From positions 1,014,045 through 1,078,044 of the forward strand of contig NZ_FQUQ01000003.1 of NCBI RefSeq assembly GCF_900129215.1: 64,000 nt of DNA, in the 5' to 3' direction. This DNA is from Pedobacter caeni (GTDB taxonomy: Bacteria; Bacteroidota; Bacteroidia; Sphingobacteriales; Sphingobacteriaceae). A model generated the notes under the pieces. That model saw only the letters and a list, made by a program, of their open reading frames with translations, was not told the DNA's origin and made no database searches. Both the position numbers and the translations under genes were made by a program. Shown piece after piece: positions 1-9,361 of this stretch (positions within the stretch are counted from its first letter, which is position 1; every line of letters starts with the position of its first letter).

Positions 1-756
1 AGCAAAATTTCTAAAGTTGTTGTCGTGGATGTTGTTGTTGTAAACCTTCACATGCCCGCCTCTTTTAGAAAGATCCGGCAGGTCAAAAATCAGGAAGCCG
101 GCAGTGTTATTGTAGAACTCATTGTCGTAAACTTCAGCGTTAGAGGTGTTCTCAATTTCGCAACCTGCTACATTTTTGGCTGCTTTACATTTCCTGACAA
201 TGGCACTATCGGTCTGGCCAACATAAATTCCGGCATCCGAAGAACCTTCTGTATAGCAGTTTTCAATCAGCACATTTTTACACAAGACCGGATAAATGGC
301 ATAGCCACCGCTGGTAGAGTCAGCTTTGCTCCAAACCGCATGGAGATTGGTTACGGTTACATTGCTGCTCTTGTTGATCTTTAACAAGTCACCTTTGGAA
401 TCCCGGATGGTCATGCCATCAATGGTAAAGCCTTTCACATCGGTTACCCGGATGCCTTCGCCACCCTGAGTCTGACCGGAAAAGTCTAAAACAGTTTTGT
501 CATGACCTTCTCCATGAATCAGGATATGGTTGACCTGTGCGATACTCAGGTTATCAAATTTATAGTTCCCTGCTTTAAGCAGGATGCTTGTACTGTCCTT
601 TAAAGAGAGGAAAGCCTCTGCAATTTTAGCCTCTTCGCCGGGTTTAAAACTGAGGACGGTGGTGTAAGTGTCCTTTTGATCAGATTTGCTCGTACAGGAG
701 CTCAGAATACCGGTGACCAGTAGTAAGAGGAGTGCTGTAGTGATGGAATGTTTCAT
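1..756 (-). CDS. Right-handed parallel beta-helix lipoprotein (C-terminus cut by window edge)
   Basis: About 252 codons are visible; the frame is open to the window edge, so the C-terminus is missing. The ATG at 756 begins a short lipoprotein signal with lipobox ILSSC (Cys at about residue 21). The rest shows repeating beta-helix rungs such as VTNLHAVWSK, VLIENCYTEGSSDAGIYVGQ and EVYDNEFYNN, typical of NosD/pectate-lyase-like right-handed helices. It resembles the TIGR03805 family, which is usually paired with TIGR03806 proteins; that pairing cannot be tested here. It lies 29 bp behind the TonB receptor on the same strand, so it is probably co-transcribed and exposed at the outer membrane. 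Substrate unknown. Confidence 0.8.
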   Translation of the reverse strand, partial: MKHSITTALLLLLVTGILSSCTSKSDQKDTYTTVLSFKPGEEAKIAEAFLSLKDSTSILLKAGNYKFDNLSIAQVNHILIHGEGHDKTVLDFSGQTQGGEGIRVTDVKGFTIDGMTIRDSKGDLLKINKSSNVTVTNLHAVWSKADSTSGGYAIYPVLCKNVLIENCYTEGSSDAGIYVGQTDSAIVRKCKAAKNVAGCEIENTSNAEVYDNEFYNNTAGFLIFDLPDLSKRGGHVKVYNNNIHDNNFRNFA

Positions 757-785
757 ATTTGGTTAGTTTTTGTATGCAGGTTTGA

Positions 786-3539
786 TTAAAAGATATTGTA
801 GGCATAAGTGACATAATATACCGCCCCTATATTGGGGTTGGCAATTCCCGTGGTATAATACCGGTTGGTGATATTGGTTGCGCCGAGTCTGATGCCGGAA
901 CGGGCTTTAATGAGTTTGTAACTGACCTGGGCATCGATAACTGCCGAACTCGGTACGCGTCCTTCGGCCAGTCCACCGGTAACGACATAGAAATAACCCG
1001 GTTTGTAGCGAAGGCTGGTGCTAAAGGACCATACTTGTTTTTTGCCGAAGCCACTGTTTCCGAATTCTAAATTGATGTGGTAATTCGGGGTATTAAAGTT
1101 ATTGATCTGAGAATTGTTTTTATTTTTGATGTGGTCTGAAAAGTAATTAACCTTGGTGAGGAAATTATGACCGAGATCTACACTGACACTCGCTGCATAG
1201 CCATAAGTATTTACCATTTGCCCGCCATTGAAGGCAATGTTGTATTGGATATAGGTGCTATGGTCTTTAAATGCGTTCACATCATCGGTACCTGGTGTAT
1301 TGGCAACATTTGCATAGCCAATAAAGTTTTTCCAGGTCGAATAATAACCTAATATATCAAAGATCACCCGCTTCCCGATCAGGGCTGCATAGCCGAGTTC
1401 AAATGCGTTGACCGACTGTGGTTTGATGTCATTGTACTGAAACCTCTGCAGCTGACTGGCATCTCCTGTCTGCTGGAATTTACTGACACTTTCCAAAGTA
1501 TATGGTGGAAATCTGTTGAACTGATAATTGTCGTTCAGCAGGAGGGAAGAACCTCCTGAAGAATAACTGTTATAGCCATTCAGTGTGTTTTGCAAAGCCT
1601 GGATATTAGAAGGGAAACTGTAAGCATTCTGATAAGAGAATCTGATGAAATTTTCTTTTACCACTTCAAATACCAATGAGGCTCTTGAAGTAACTTTTGG
1701 AGAAGAAAACAGGGTGTTTTTATCAAAGCGGAAGGACGTACTGATGCTGAGTTTATCATCTGCGACCTTCTTTGCAAGTTGCACATAAGCGCTGTATTCC
1801 TTTACATTGATGGGCTTGTTTTTATCTGGAAATAACGTGTTTTTACTGTTTAAGCTATACAAGCGCCAGTTTACGCCAGCGATGACACTCATGAACTTTA
1901 CCAGATCTGTAAAGTTATACTGCGCTTCTGCATTGTATAATTTACTACGGTCCAGAAAGAGGGTGCCTCCTTCAGAAATGGGCGTATTGGTGATGCTGTC
2001 CTTTAAACGGTTAAACAATGGGCTGCCCAGTTCTGCCCGTCCCTGGTCTGCAAATGCACGGGCGGCAAGGTGTGCATCATTCAATCCTGAGCCTCCGGCC
2101 AGTGCATTGATCAGTCCGTAAGTATATTCAGGATACCATCCTCCGGTATTCCCGTCATAACTTGTTTTCCAGGACTCATTGATATATTGTGCCGTAGGGC
2201 CAGCGACAATGGTACGCCCGGAATTTTCCTGAGTGGTATAAGCCCGGACAAACCACTTGTCACTTTTCAGTTCCATTCTGTATTGCCCTACTTTGAAACC
2301 TTTTAACTGATACCTGGTGTCATTGGTGTAGACAATGTTTCCTGTTCCATAAGTACCCGAGAGCACTGCTTCCAGTTTTGGATTGATCTTATAACGCAAT
2401 TCTGCGTTTACTTTGAACAGTTTAGCTTTATTGTCGAGGTAGCCATATTCAGGATAACCTGTCCTGGCTACATAATTTGGTTTACTGAGCAAAGGTTCAA
2501 TAATCGGTGCGAGGGCCGGATCTCCTGCCAGTGCGGCCTGTAAAAAGGGAGAAATATCGGTCGAGGTTGAGCCTCCATAATAATTCACGCCATTATAGTT
2601 GGGATCATTCAGGCTGTTGCCCGGGCCGTTTTTATTGCTCGGATCGTTGGCTACCCAATCCTTTGCCTGTGTATATTGAGAATTGATTTTAAAAGCAAAC
2701 TTCTCATTGATTTGTTTGGCATAACGGATGGTCCAGTCGTAGTAAGGGGAGGTTGATACCGGATCATTGTTGTTTTTGCTGTTCAGGTGGTTGGCGCCCT
2801 GGGTAACCAAAACACTTAAACCCTGATATTTAAAAGGATCTTTGCCAGACATGATCATCGTTCCGTTTAAGCCCCTGGAGCCATAAAGTGCAGAGGAGGC
2901 GCCGGACAGCATCTCTATATTGTCCACATCCAGTTGCGTTAAACTGATCGCAGAGCCAAGGGGAAAGTTAAGTCCTGGGGCCTGATTGTCCATCCCATCC
3001 ACAATCTGTGTGAAATTGGTGTTTCCGCTGGTATTGAACCCCCTGGTAGATATACTGGTAAAACCGATACTGGAAACCGTTACATCTACTCCTTTTAAAC
3101 CCTGGATCATGTCCATATAATTTAACTGGGGCGAATTGCTGATTTCTTTGCTGCTGATCTGTTCAATCGTGACGGGAGAAGCGAGCTTCTTTTGTACCGT
3201 CCGGCTGGCAGAAACGACCACTTCCTGTCCAAGTACTGAAGCTGGCTCCAGGCTGATTTCCAGAACACCGGAAAAACTCTGAACAGTCACTTCTGTAGGT
3301 TCGAAGCCAATAGAAGAAACGACCAGTGTAAGCGGGAGTTTCTTTGATGTTTTCAATTGAAACCTTCCACGGTCATCAGAGTAGGTTCCTTCAGTGCCGT
3401 TTTTTACTTTCACTGATACCGCATATGCGGCTTCCTGTGTGGCATTGTTCTTTATATTTCCTTTGATCAGGTTTTGAGCCCTTAGGGAATCGGGCATACA
3501 GAAATAAAGAATCAGGCTAAGTAACATGACTTTGTTCAT
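786..3539 (-). CDS. TonB-dependent receptor with carboxypeptidase-regulatory-like domain
   Basis: A 917-residue outer-membrane active transporter. It has a signal peptide ending near LRAQ (about residue 22), a CarboxypepD_reg-like beta-sandwich (about 25-100), then a plug with a VVVSASR TonB-box-like stretch, STRGFNTSG and VDGMDNQAPG, and a 22-strand barrel ending in aromatic YNIF. There is no SusD partner, and the SusC-type plug signature is absent, so it is a general TonB receptor rather than a SusC. It follows a TetR gene by 88 bp and precedes the beta-helix lipoprotein by 29 bp, suggesting a TetR-controlled three-gene unit. Substrate cannot be read from the sequence. Confidence 0.92.
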   Translation of the reverse strand: MNKVMLLSLILYFCMPDSLRAQNLIKGNIKNNATQEAAYAVSVKVKNGTEGTYSDDRGRFQLKTSKKLPLTLVVSSIGFEPTEVTVQSFSGVLEISLEPASVLGQEVVVSASRTVQKKLASPVTIEQISSKEISNSPQLNYMDMIQGLKGVDVTVSSIGFTSISTRGFNTSGNTNFTQIVDGMDNQAPGLNFPLGSAISLTQLDVDNIEMLSGASSALYGSRGLNGTMIMSGKDPFKYQGLSVLVTQGANHLNSKNNNDPVSTSPYYDWTIRYAKQINEKFAFKINSQYTQAKDWVANDPSNKNGPGNSLNDPNYNGVNYYGGSTSTDISPFLQAALAGDPALAPIIEPLLSKPNYVARTGYPEYGYLDNKAKLFKVNAELRYKINPKLEAVLSGTYGTGNIVYTNDTRYQLKGFKVGQYRMELKSDKWFVRAYTTQENSGRTIVAGPTAQYINESWKTSYDGNTGGWYPEYTYGLINALAGGSGLNDAHLAARAFADQGRAELGSPLFNRLKDSITNTPISEGGTLFLDRSKLYNAEAQYNFTDLVKFMSVIAGVNWRLYSLNSKNTLFPDKNKPINVKEYSAYVQLAKKVADDKLSISTSFRFDKNTLFSSPKVTSRASLVFEVVKENFIRFSYQNAYSFPSNIQALQNTLNGYNSYSSGGSSLLLNDNYQFNRFPPYTLESVSKFQQTGDASQLQRFQYNDIKPQSVNAFELGYAALIGKRVIFDILGYYSTWKNFIGYANVANTPGTDDVNAFKDHSTYIQYNIAFNGGQMVNTYGYAASVSVDLGHNFLTKVNYFSDHIKNKNNSQINNFNTPNYHINLEFGNSGFGKKQVWSFSTSLRYKPGYFYVVTGGLAEGRVPSSAVIDAQVSYKLIKARSGIRLGATNITNRYYTTGIANPNIGAVYYVTYAYNIF

Positions 3540-3627
3540 ATTTAGTTTGGTTTAGGTTCGCAACAAAATTTTAAACAATAAAATAGCCTGCTATCCCTTT
3601 AACCGTCATGAAACTACGAGAGTACCG

Positions 3628-4230
3628 CTATTTTCTTATTCCTGTAAAGATCAGTGACACCAAAAATTTGATATCCTGAAGACTTTGTGTGTAGTCTATT
3701 TCAGTTTCCCCTTTCAGGATGGCCTGCTGTTCTACACTATGTTTTAAAGCATCAGTCAGGTTGATGAGCACAGATGCCGTATTTTCCGGATCAGTCATCA
3801 TCAGCTTTTCTTCTTTCGCCGCTTTTTCCAGAAGCTGGGTGAGAAAGATCTTTTCCCTTTTCATCAATGCATTGTACAATTCAAAAAAACGTGGCAGGAT
3901 CTTATTCAGGGTATCTACTGACACCCGGTTCATATTGAGCACGTTTTTATAATAATTGAACCTCGACTCCAGGTAAAAAGCAGTCCTGTTTTCTATTCCC
4001 TCTTTAAGTAAAGTAGCTTCCTGCAGGGAGTTGATGAAATCTTCCCCTTCTTTCAGCGCTACTTCGATAAATATATCTTCCTTATTTTTATAGTAATAAT
4101 ATAATGATGCCTTGTTGAGACCTACGGCCTGGGCAATGTCATCAAGGGTCGTCTTATCCAAACCAAATTTTGCAAAACATTGCATGGCTGATTTTCCTAT
4201 CTTTTCCTTTACCAGTTCTTTTTTACTCAT
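3628..4230 (-). CDS. TetR/AcrR-family transcriptional regulator
   Basis: A 200-residue protein with an N-terminal helix-turn-helix (about residues 12-58: FAKFGLDKTTLDDIAQAVGL then NKASLYYYYKNKEDIF), the classic TetR layout. The C-terminal half is all-helical and would be the ligand/dimer domain; the ligand is unknown. It is the first gene of a minus-strand set continuing into the TonB receptor. A 10-3-10 near-palindrome lies 39-61 bp upstream of its ATG, so autorepression and control of the downstream receptor are likely. Confidence 0.9.
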   Translation of the reverse strand: MSKKELVKEKIGKSAMQCFAKFGLDKTTLDDIAQAVGLNKASLYYYYKNKEDIFIEVALKEGEDFINSLQEATLLKEGIENRTAFYLESRFNYYKNVLNMNRVSVDTLNKILPRFFELYNALMKREKIFLTQLLEKAAKEEKLMMTDPENTASVLINLTDALKHSVEQQAILKGETEIDYTQSLQDIKFLVSLIFTGIRK

Positions 4231-4268
4231 ATCCCTTGTTTAAATCTATAAACATATTTTCAATTATC

Positions 4269-4291
4269 CAAATGTTTTAACAAAACGTTTG
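4269..4291. promoter_or_regulatory. Near-palindromic operator candidate for the TetR gene
   Basis: CAAATGTTTT-AAC-AAAACGTTTG: two 10-bp arms with one mismatch, 39-61 bp upstream of the TetR start. Size and position fit a TetR dimer site. Assignment is by position only. Confidence 0.5.
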
Positions 4292-4471
4292 AAAATTGAA
4301 AAAGTAGTGTTAACTTTTGTAAACATAACAAAGTCAGGGGAGTAAAAACAGTGTAGGACATTAAGTCTGATCTATATTAACTGAATGCAGAAAAAGTTAA
4401 TTTAAATATAACCTTTCCCTAAAATTCAGTCCACATTCTTTTTGTTCCTTAGCGCCAAATAAAATTCTCTT

Positions 4472-5023
4472 ATGGTGGGCCTTAAGAACTTTGAACATAT
4501 ATACATCCATCATTGGGAGAAATTATATGCTTTCTGTTTCAGAATGACGCGTGATGAACATATTGCTCAGAATATTGTTCAGGACATTTTTACTGATCTG
4601 TGGGAAAGGCGGAATGAAGTGAACATTCTGTCTATAGAATCCTATTTGTTCAGGGCAGCAAAAAATCAGGTACTTAAAGAGTACCGGAAAAAGAAGCTGG
4701 ATACGGAATATATGGAAGAGCGGTTTGAGAATTACCTCATAGACCATGTTCCGGCATTGGAAATAGAATTGCTGAACCAGCTTTATGCCCTCATGGAAAA
4801 CCTTCCTGAAAAAAGAAAAGAAATCCTGGTGATGAGTAAAATAAAAGAAATGGGGATTGCAGAAATTGCCTCTGAGCTGAACCTTTCTAAACAAACGGTT
4901 AAAAATCAACTTTCTTCCGCTTTAAAGCAATTGAAATTGTATACCAGTGAAAACCCGGGCCTGATCATTCCTTTCAGTATTTACCTGCTGATCCACCTTA
5001 ACAATTCTTTAATCATTTCTTAA
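4472..5023 (+). CDS. ECF RNA polymerase sigma factor (sigma-70 family)
   Basis: A 183-residue sigma factor with only regions 2 and 4. Region 2 spans about 8-75 (YIHHWEKLYAFCFRMTRDEH, IVQDIFTDLWERR, YLFRAAKNQVLKEYRKK). Region 4 spans about 115-165 (LPEKRKEILVMSKIKEMGIA, EIASELNLSKQTVKNQLSSA). It is followed after 57 bp by a FecR anti-sigma gene, then SusC and SusD, the standard Bacteroidota cell-surface-signalling order in which ligand binding at the STN-carrying SusC releases the sigma factor. A hydrophobic C-terminal tail (IIPFSIYLLIHLN) is common in this subfamily. Confidence 0.93.
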   Translation: MVGLKNFEHIYIHHWEKLYAFCFRMTRDEHIAQNIVQDIFTDLWERRNEVNILSIESYLFRAAKNQVLKEYRKKKLDTEYMEERFENYLIDHVPALEIELLNQLYALMENLPEKRKEILVMSKIKEMGIAEIASELNLSKQTVKNQLSSALKQLKLYTSENPGLIIPFSIYLLIHLNNSLIIS

Positions 5024-5080
5024 TCAACTCAGATAGTACTTTTTTACCATCTCTGGTACTTATAGCCGAATATAAGTACT

Positions 5081-6007
5081 ATGACTAAAAAAGAGAAACA
5101 CTATCTGGAACTTCTGATTGAGAAGAGTGAGAAACAACAACTTTCAGCAGCAGAACAAAATCTGCTGGATGATTTTTTTCAGCATGAATACGATCATGCC
5201 GTATGGAATACTGAAATCAGTGATTCCAAAGCGCACATTTCAGCAAACATTTATCAAAACGTTAAAAAGAAAAGCCAGTTAAAAAAGCATTTCTATGGAT
5301 ATTATAAATATGCCATTGCGGCCACTGTAATATTGGTGGCAACAGTAGGTATCTTATTGAGACCTCAGGTAAATGTGAAAGAAATTACGGTCAGGACTAC
5401 TGCTTTTACAGATTCTGTAAAATTGAGCGATGGTACTACCGTTTATCTTGCTGCCAATTCTACCTTTAAATATCCCGAAAATTTCGACCAAACATCAAGA
5501 CTGGTAAGCTTATTAAAGGGCAATGCCTTTTTTAAAGTAGCCAAAGACCCTGCTCATCCTTTCGTCATCAGCTCAGCCGGGATGACCACAAAAGTATTGG
5601 GAACTTCATTTCATATCAGCCTCGATCATCGTAAATCAAGCGTTTCGGTAATTACCGGTAAAGTTCAGGTTTCTTCCGACAGGCAGGTTGCCGTATTAAA
5701 AGCAAATGAAAAGGCCGTATTTACGCCTACAGAGGGGCTCAGGAAACAAAAAATGGACGACTTGTCGCTTTACAGCTGGTACAAAAAAGACATCAGCCTG
5801 AATAATGTGACACTGGATAAGGTATTTACCCTGCTGAGTCTTAAATATGGTACATCCTTTAAAACAGAGGATCAGGGACTTTTAAATACAAGGATAACGC
5901 TTTATGTCAAAAATGGTTTATCCCTTCAAAATATCCTGGATCAAATTAATTATATCACTCACCTAAAACTCATTACGCATGGCAATAAAATAGAGCTACG
6001 TCAATAA
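5081..6007 (+). CDS. FecR-family anti-sigma factor
   Basis: A 308-residue inner-membrane protein with a cytoplasmic N-terminus (about 1-70), one transmembrane segment (about 72-88, AIAATVILVATVGILL), and a periplasmic FecR domain with the usual TDSVKLSDGTTVYLAANS, FFKVAKDPAHPF and VLGTSFHIS blocks. The C-terminal DUF4974-like domain (about 245-308: ISLNNVTLDKVFTLLSLKYG) should meet the STN domain of the receptor encoded next. It sits between the sigma gene and susC, and is expected to hold the sigma factor inactive until the receptor signals. Confidence 0.93.
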   Translation: MTKKEKHYLELLIEKSEKQQLSAAEQNLLDDFFQHEYDHAVWNTEISDSKAHISANIYQNVKKKSQLKKHFYGYYKYAIAATVILVATVGILLRPQVNVKEITVRTTAFTDSVKLSDGTTVYLAANSTFKYPENFDQTSRLVSLLKGNAFFKVAKDPAHPFVISSAGMTTKVLGTSFHISLDHRKSSVSVITGKVQVSSDRQVAVLKANEKAVFTPTEGLRKQKMDDLSLYSWYKKDISLNNVTLDKVFTLLSLKYGTSFKTEDQGLLNTRITLYVKNGLSLQNILDQINYITHLKLITHGNKIELRQ

Positions 6008-6077
6008 AAAAAGAAACCGCAGTTGCTGAAACAACCACGGTTAGTCATTAAGATATCTAACAATTAATACCTTAAAT

Positions 6078-9000
6078 ATGCACAATAAATATACTTTTTT
6101 TAATCTGAAAATAATATGTTTTCTGGGGATTGTCTTCTCGGTTATTCCTGAAACATATTCAAAAACATTGGTTAACAGTCACTTCAGAAAAAACGCGAAA
6201 GCAGGAAATCAAACACTGGTTAACATCTTTTCTGAGCTTAGTAAGCAAACCAGCTATAAATTCAGTTATAGTGAAGCAATAATCGCCGATAAGAACACTT
6301 ATAATGTTACGTATACCAAACCCTTAAAAACCATACTCGAAGATTTGTCAGAAAAGGCAGATTTTACCTATAATATCCTGGATAAGATTGTCCTGATCAG
6401 CAAGAATAAAAAAGAAAAGACAGTAGTAAAGAAAGTCGCAGTCCAGCAGACGGTTAAAGGAAGGGTCCTTGATGAAAACAGCCTGCCATTGATCGGCGCA
6501 ACCGTAAAAGAATCCGGATCAAAGAATGCGGTGGTCACCAATACCGAAGGTGCATTTGAAATTAGGATAACTACAGGTAAAACGCTCGAAGTATCCTTTA
6601 TCGGTTATAAGAACAAAATTGTGGCCATCGATGGCGATCTGCTGACGATTAAACTGGAACCCGATGCCTCAAGTCTGGGGGAGGTCTTGGTTGTTGGTTA
6701 TGGAAAGCAAACGAAGAAAGATGTAACCGGTGCGGTTACCCAGCTGGATGAGAAAAGTTTCAGACAAGGGGTAGTCGTTTCGGCAGATAACCTGTTGCAG
6801 GGAAAAATTGCAGGTGTGAGGGTGGTGAGCAGCAGCGGTGAACCAGGTGGTGGTGTAGATGTCACGATTCGTGGGGTAGGCTCGATTAGGAGTGGAAGCA
6901 CGCCGCTCTTTGTAGTGGATGGGGTGCCTTTAACCAACGATGATGTTAGTCCAACCGGACAAAACGTAGGTTTCGGTGCCTCTAAAGCGAAAAATCCATT
7001 GAACTTTTTAAACACCAGTGATATAGAATCTATATCTGTGCTGAAAGATGCTTCTGCCGCTGCGATTTATGGTGCGAGAGGCTCTAACGGGGTCGTAATT
7101 GTGACCACCAAAAAAGGAAAAAAAGGAGAAAGCAGCATTACCGCAGATTCCTATTTTGGCCTTTCCAGGGTTGCTCATAAACTCAAGGTCCTGACGGCAG
7201 ATGAATATAGAAATGCGCTGACGGATAAAGCTTTTGATCATGGTGGAAATACCGACTGGCAGGATGTGATTTACCGGGAAGCCAAAACCAGAAATAACGC
7301 CCTGTCGTTCTCAAAACAGACCAATTCAGGTAATTATTATGTGTCTGCGGCGCAAATGGATCAGCAGGGAATCGTAAAGAACAGTGATTTCCGGAGAACT
7401 TCGGCAAGGATCAATGCCTCAGAATCATTTCTGGATAACCAGCGACTGAAAGTAGGGGTAAACCTTACGGCAAGTGAAACCAGAGATCATGGAGTGCCAA
7501 CCAGTGATGATGGGGGCTCAAACGGACAGTTGATCATTCATACCCTGATGGCCAATCCAACCAGACCTGTATTTGATGGAAATGGTAAATACACCAACTT
7601 CAAGATGAATGCCCATTATAACCCTGCTTATTTATTGAGTGTATACCGGGATTTGACACGTACATTAAGGGTATTGGGAAATGTGGATGTTTCTTTCAGG
7701 ATTTTAAAAGGTCTGGAATATAAGTTCAACCTCGGACTGGACCGCTCGACAGCGGAAAGAAATACGACGATCTTTCCCAATCTGACAGACATTAACCCAA
7801 GCGGCAGGTATGTGCAGTACAATATGGACTCAAAAAGTACTTTGCTGGAACATTACCTGAATTACAGCCTGTTGGAAGATAAACATAAACTGGAAGCGCT
7901 CGCAGGATTCTCTTATCAAAAGTTTGAAAGAAGCGGAAACAGTTTTAATATTGATGGAATAGGCGGACTGGGTACAGGTGTTTTACCTGAAAACAATCCC
8001 GCTTTTTCCGGTAAACAAAGTGGAGTATTTGGTTTTGCACAGGAAAACGAGTTGCAGTCCTTCTTTTCCAGGCTAAACTATACTTATGATAATAAATACC
8101 TTTTCACTGCTTCGGTACGCGCAGACGGATCTACCCGTTTTGGAGAAAACAACAAGTATGGTTATTTCCCTTCTTTTGCATTAGGCTGGAATATCGCACA
8201 GGAGAATTTCCTGAAAAAGATTGCTGTGGTTGAAGAACTGAAATTAAGGGCGAGTTGGGGACAGACGGGCAACCAGGAGGTGGAAAACAAACTCACCAAA
8301 GCGAGTTATGCACTTTCTCCGGTAGACGGTTACTATCTTAACGATGACCTGAACCTGGTAAACGGGGTTTCGGTAACGAGAACACCAAATCCAAACTTAA
8401 AGTGGGAGGTAGTGACACAATACAATGTCGGACTTGATTTTTCCTTATTGCAGGGGAAATTATATGGAACACTGGACTATTTCAATAAGACGACTACCGA
8501 TGCGATCCTGAACATTCCTTCTCAGGTGCTGAGTCCTACCAATACAGTTTGGGTAAATATTGATGGTAAAATTGTGAATAAGGGCTTGGAGTTTATGCTG
8601 GGTTCCAAACTGATCAGCAATGACCATTTCTCCTGGTCCCTGGATCTGAATGGAGCTACACTGACCAATAAAATCAAAGACCTGCCGGTTTCTGAAATCT
8701 TGTCTGGAACAATATCCGGACCCGGCCAATCCGGAGTTGCAGCCAATATTTATAAAAGCGGTTATGCGGCAGGATCATTTTACCTGTTGGAGCATATTGG
8801 ATTTAATGATAAAGGAGGGAATATCTTTAGGGATGTGAACAATGATGGGGTAATCAATAACAATGACCGTGTCATTATCCAGGGGGCATTGCCTAAGTTT
8901 ACTTATGGTTTGAACAGCCAGATGACCTACCGGAATTTTGACTTCTCTTTCTCAATTATCGGGCAAAGCGGAGGATATCTGGTAAATAATACGGGATTAA

Positions 9001-9359
9001 ATGCGTTGAATATCAATAACCTGGCTTCAGATAGAAATGTGGCTGCCAAATACTTTGATTCTGGCGCGAACCCTGCCAACTCACCTCAGTTGTCTACTCT
9101 TTATTTAGAAAAATCAGATTTTCTAAGACTCAACTCCGCTCGTTTAGGGTATAACTTTAAAATTAATAAGCTGACCTGGCTTCATGGTTTAGGTCTGTAC
9201 CTGACCGGACAAAACTTATTCACGATTACCAACTATAGTGGTTACGATCCATTGATCAACAGCCCTAAATCAAGCGGCGGAAACCAATCACTGGGAATTG
9301 ACTATTCCAGTTATCCCACTGCAAGAACATTCCTCTTAGGCGCAACTATAAAATTATAA
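6078..9359 (+). CDS. SusC-type TonB-linked outer-membrane receptor with STN signalling domain
   Basis: 1093 residues. It carries a signal sequence, an STN domain (about 45-112, LVNIFSELSKQTSYKFSYSE), a CarboxypepD_reg domain (about 125-195, VKGRVLDENSLPLIGATV), a plug with VVGYGKQTKKDVTGAV, RGVGSIRSGSTPLFVVDGVP and AAAIYGARGSNGVVIVTTKK, and a barrel ending in ATIKL. STN plus the upstream sigma/FecR pair shows ligand-dependent self-regulation. susD starts 2 bp after the stop. Import of an oligosaccharide or other oligomer is inferred from family; no glycoside hydrolase is adjacent, so the substrate is open. Confidence 0.95.
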   Translation: MHNKYTFFNLKIICFLGIVFSVIPETYSKTLVNSHFRKNAKAGNQTLVNIFSELSKQTSYKFSYSEAIIADKNTYNVTYTKPLKTILEDLSEKADFTYNILDKIVLISKNKKEKTVVKKVAVQQTVKGRVLDENSLPLIGATVKESGSKNAVVTNTEGAFEIRITTGKTLEVSFIGYKNKIVAIDGDLLTIKLEPDASSLGEVLVVGYGKQTKKDVTGAVTQLDEKSFRQGVVVSADNLLQGKIAGVRVVSSSGEPGGGVDVTIRGVGSIRSGSTPLFVVDGVPLTNDDVSPTGQNVGFGASKAKNPLNFLNTSDIESISVLKDASAAAIYGARGSNGVVIVTTKKGKKGESSITADSYFGLSRVAHKLKVLTADEYRNALTDKAFDHGGNTDWQDVIYREAKTRNNALSFSKQTNSGNYYVSAAQMDQQGIVKNSDFRRTSARINASESFLDNQRLKVGVNLTASETRDHGVPTSDDGGSNGQLIIHTLMANPTRPVFDGNGKYTNFKMNAHYNPAYLLSVYRDLTRTLRVLGNVDVSFRILKGLEYKFNLGLDRSTAERNTTIFPNLTDINPSGRYVQYNMDSKSTLLEHYLNYSLLEDKHKLEALAGFSYQKFERSGNSFNIDGIGGLGTGVLPENNPAFSGKQSGVFGFAQENELQSFFSRLNYTYDNKYLFTASVRADGSTRFGENNKYGYFPSFALGWNIAQENFLKKIAVVEELKLRASWGQTGNQEVENKLTKASYALSPVDGYYLNDDLNLVNGVSVTRTPNPNLKWEVVTQYNVGLDFSLLQGKLYGTLDYFNKTTTDAILNIPSQVLSPTNTVWVNIDGKIVNKGLEFMLGSKLISNDHFSWSLDLNGATLTNKIKDLPVSEILSGTISGPGQSGVAANIYKSGYAAGSFYLLEHIGFNDKGGNIFRDVNNDGVINNNDRVIIQGALPKFTYGLNSQMTYRNFDFSFSIIGQSGGYLVNNTGLNALNINNLASDRNVAAKYFDSGANPANSPQLSTLYLEKSDFLRLNSARLGYNFKINKLTWLHGLGLYLTGQNLFTITNYSGYDPLINSPKSSGGNQSLGIDYSSYPTARTFLLGATIKL

Positions 9360-9361
9360 AG

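Noticed and set aside
25..384. 119-codon plus-strand frame at the left edge
   Set aside because: It is antisense to the beta-helix lipoprotein, whose frame has a lipobox and repeat structure.
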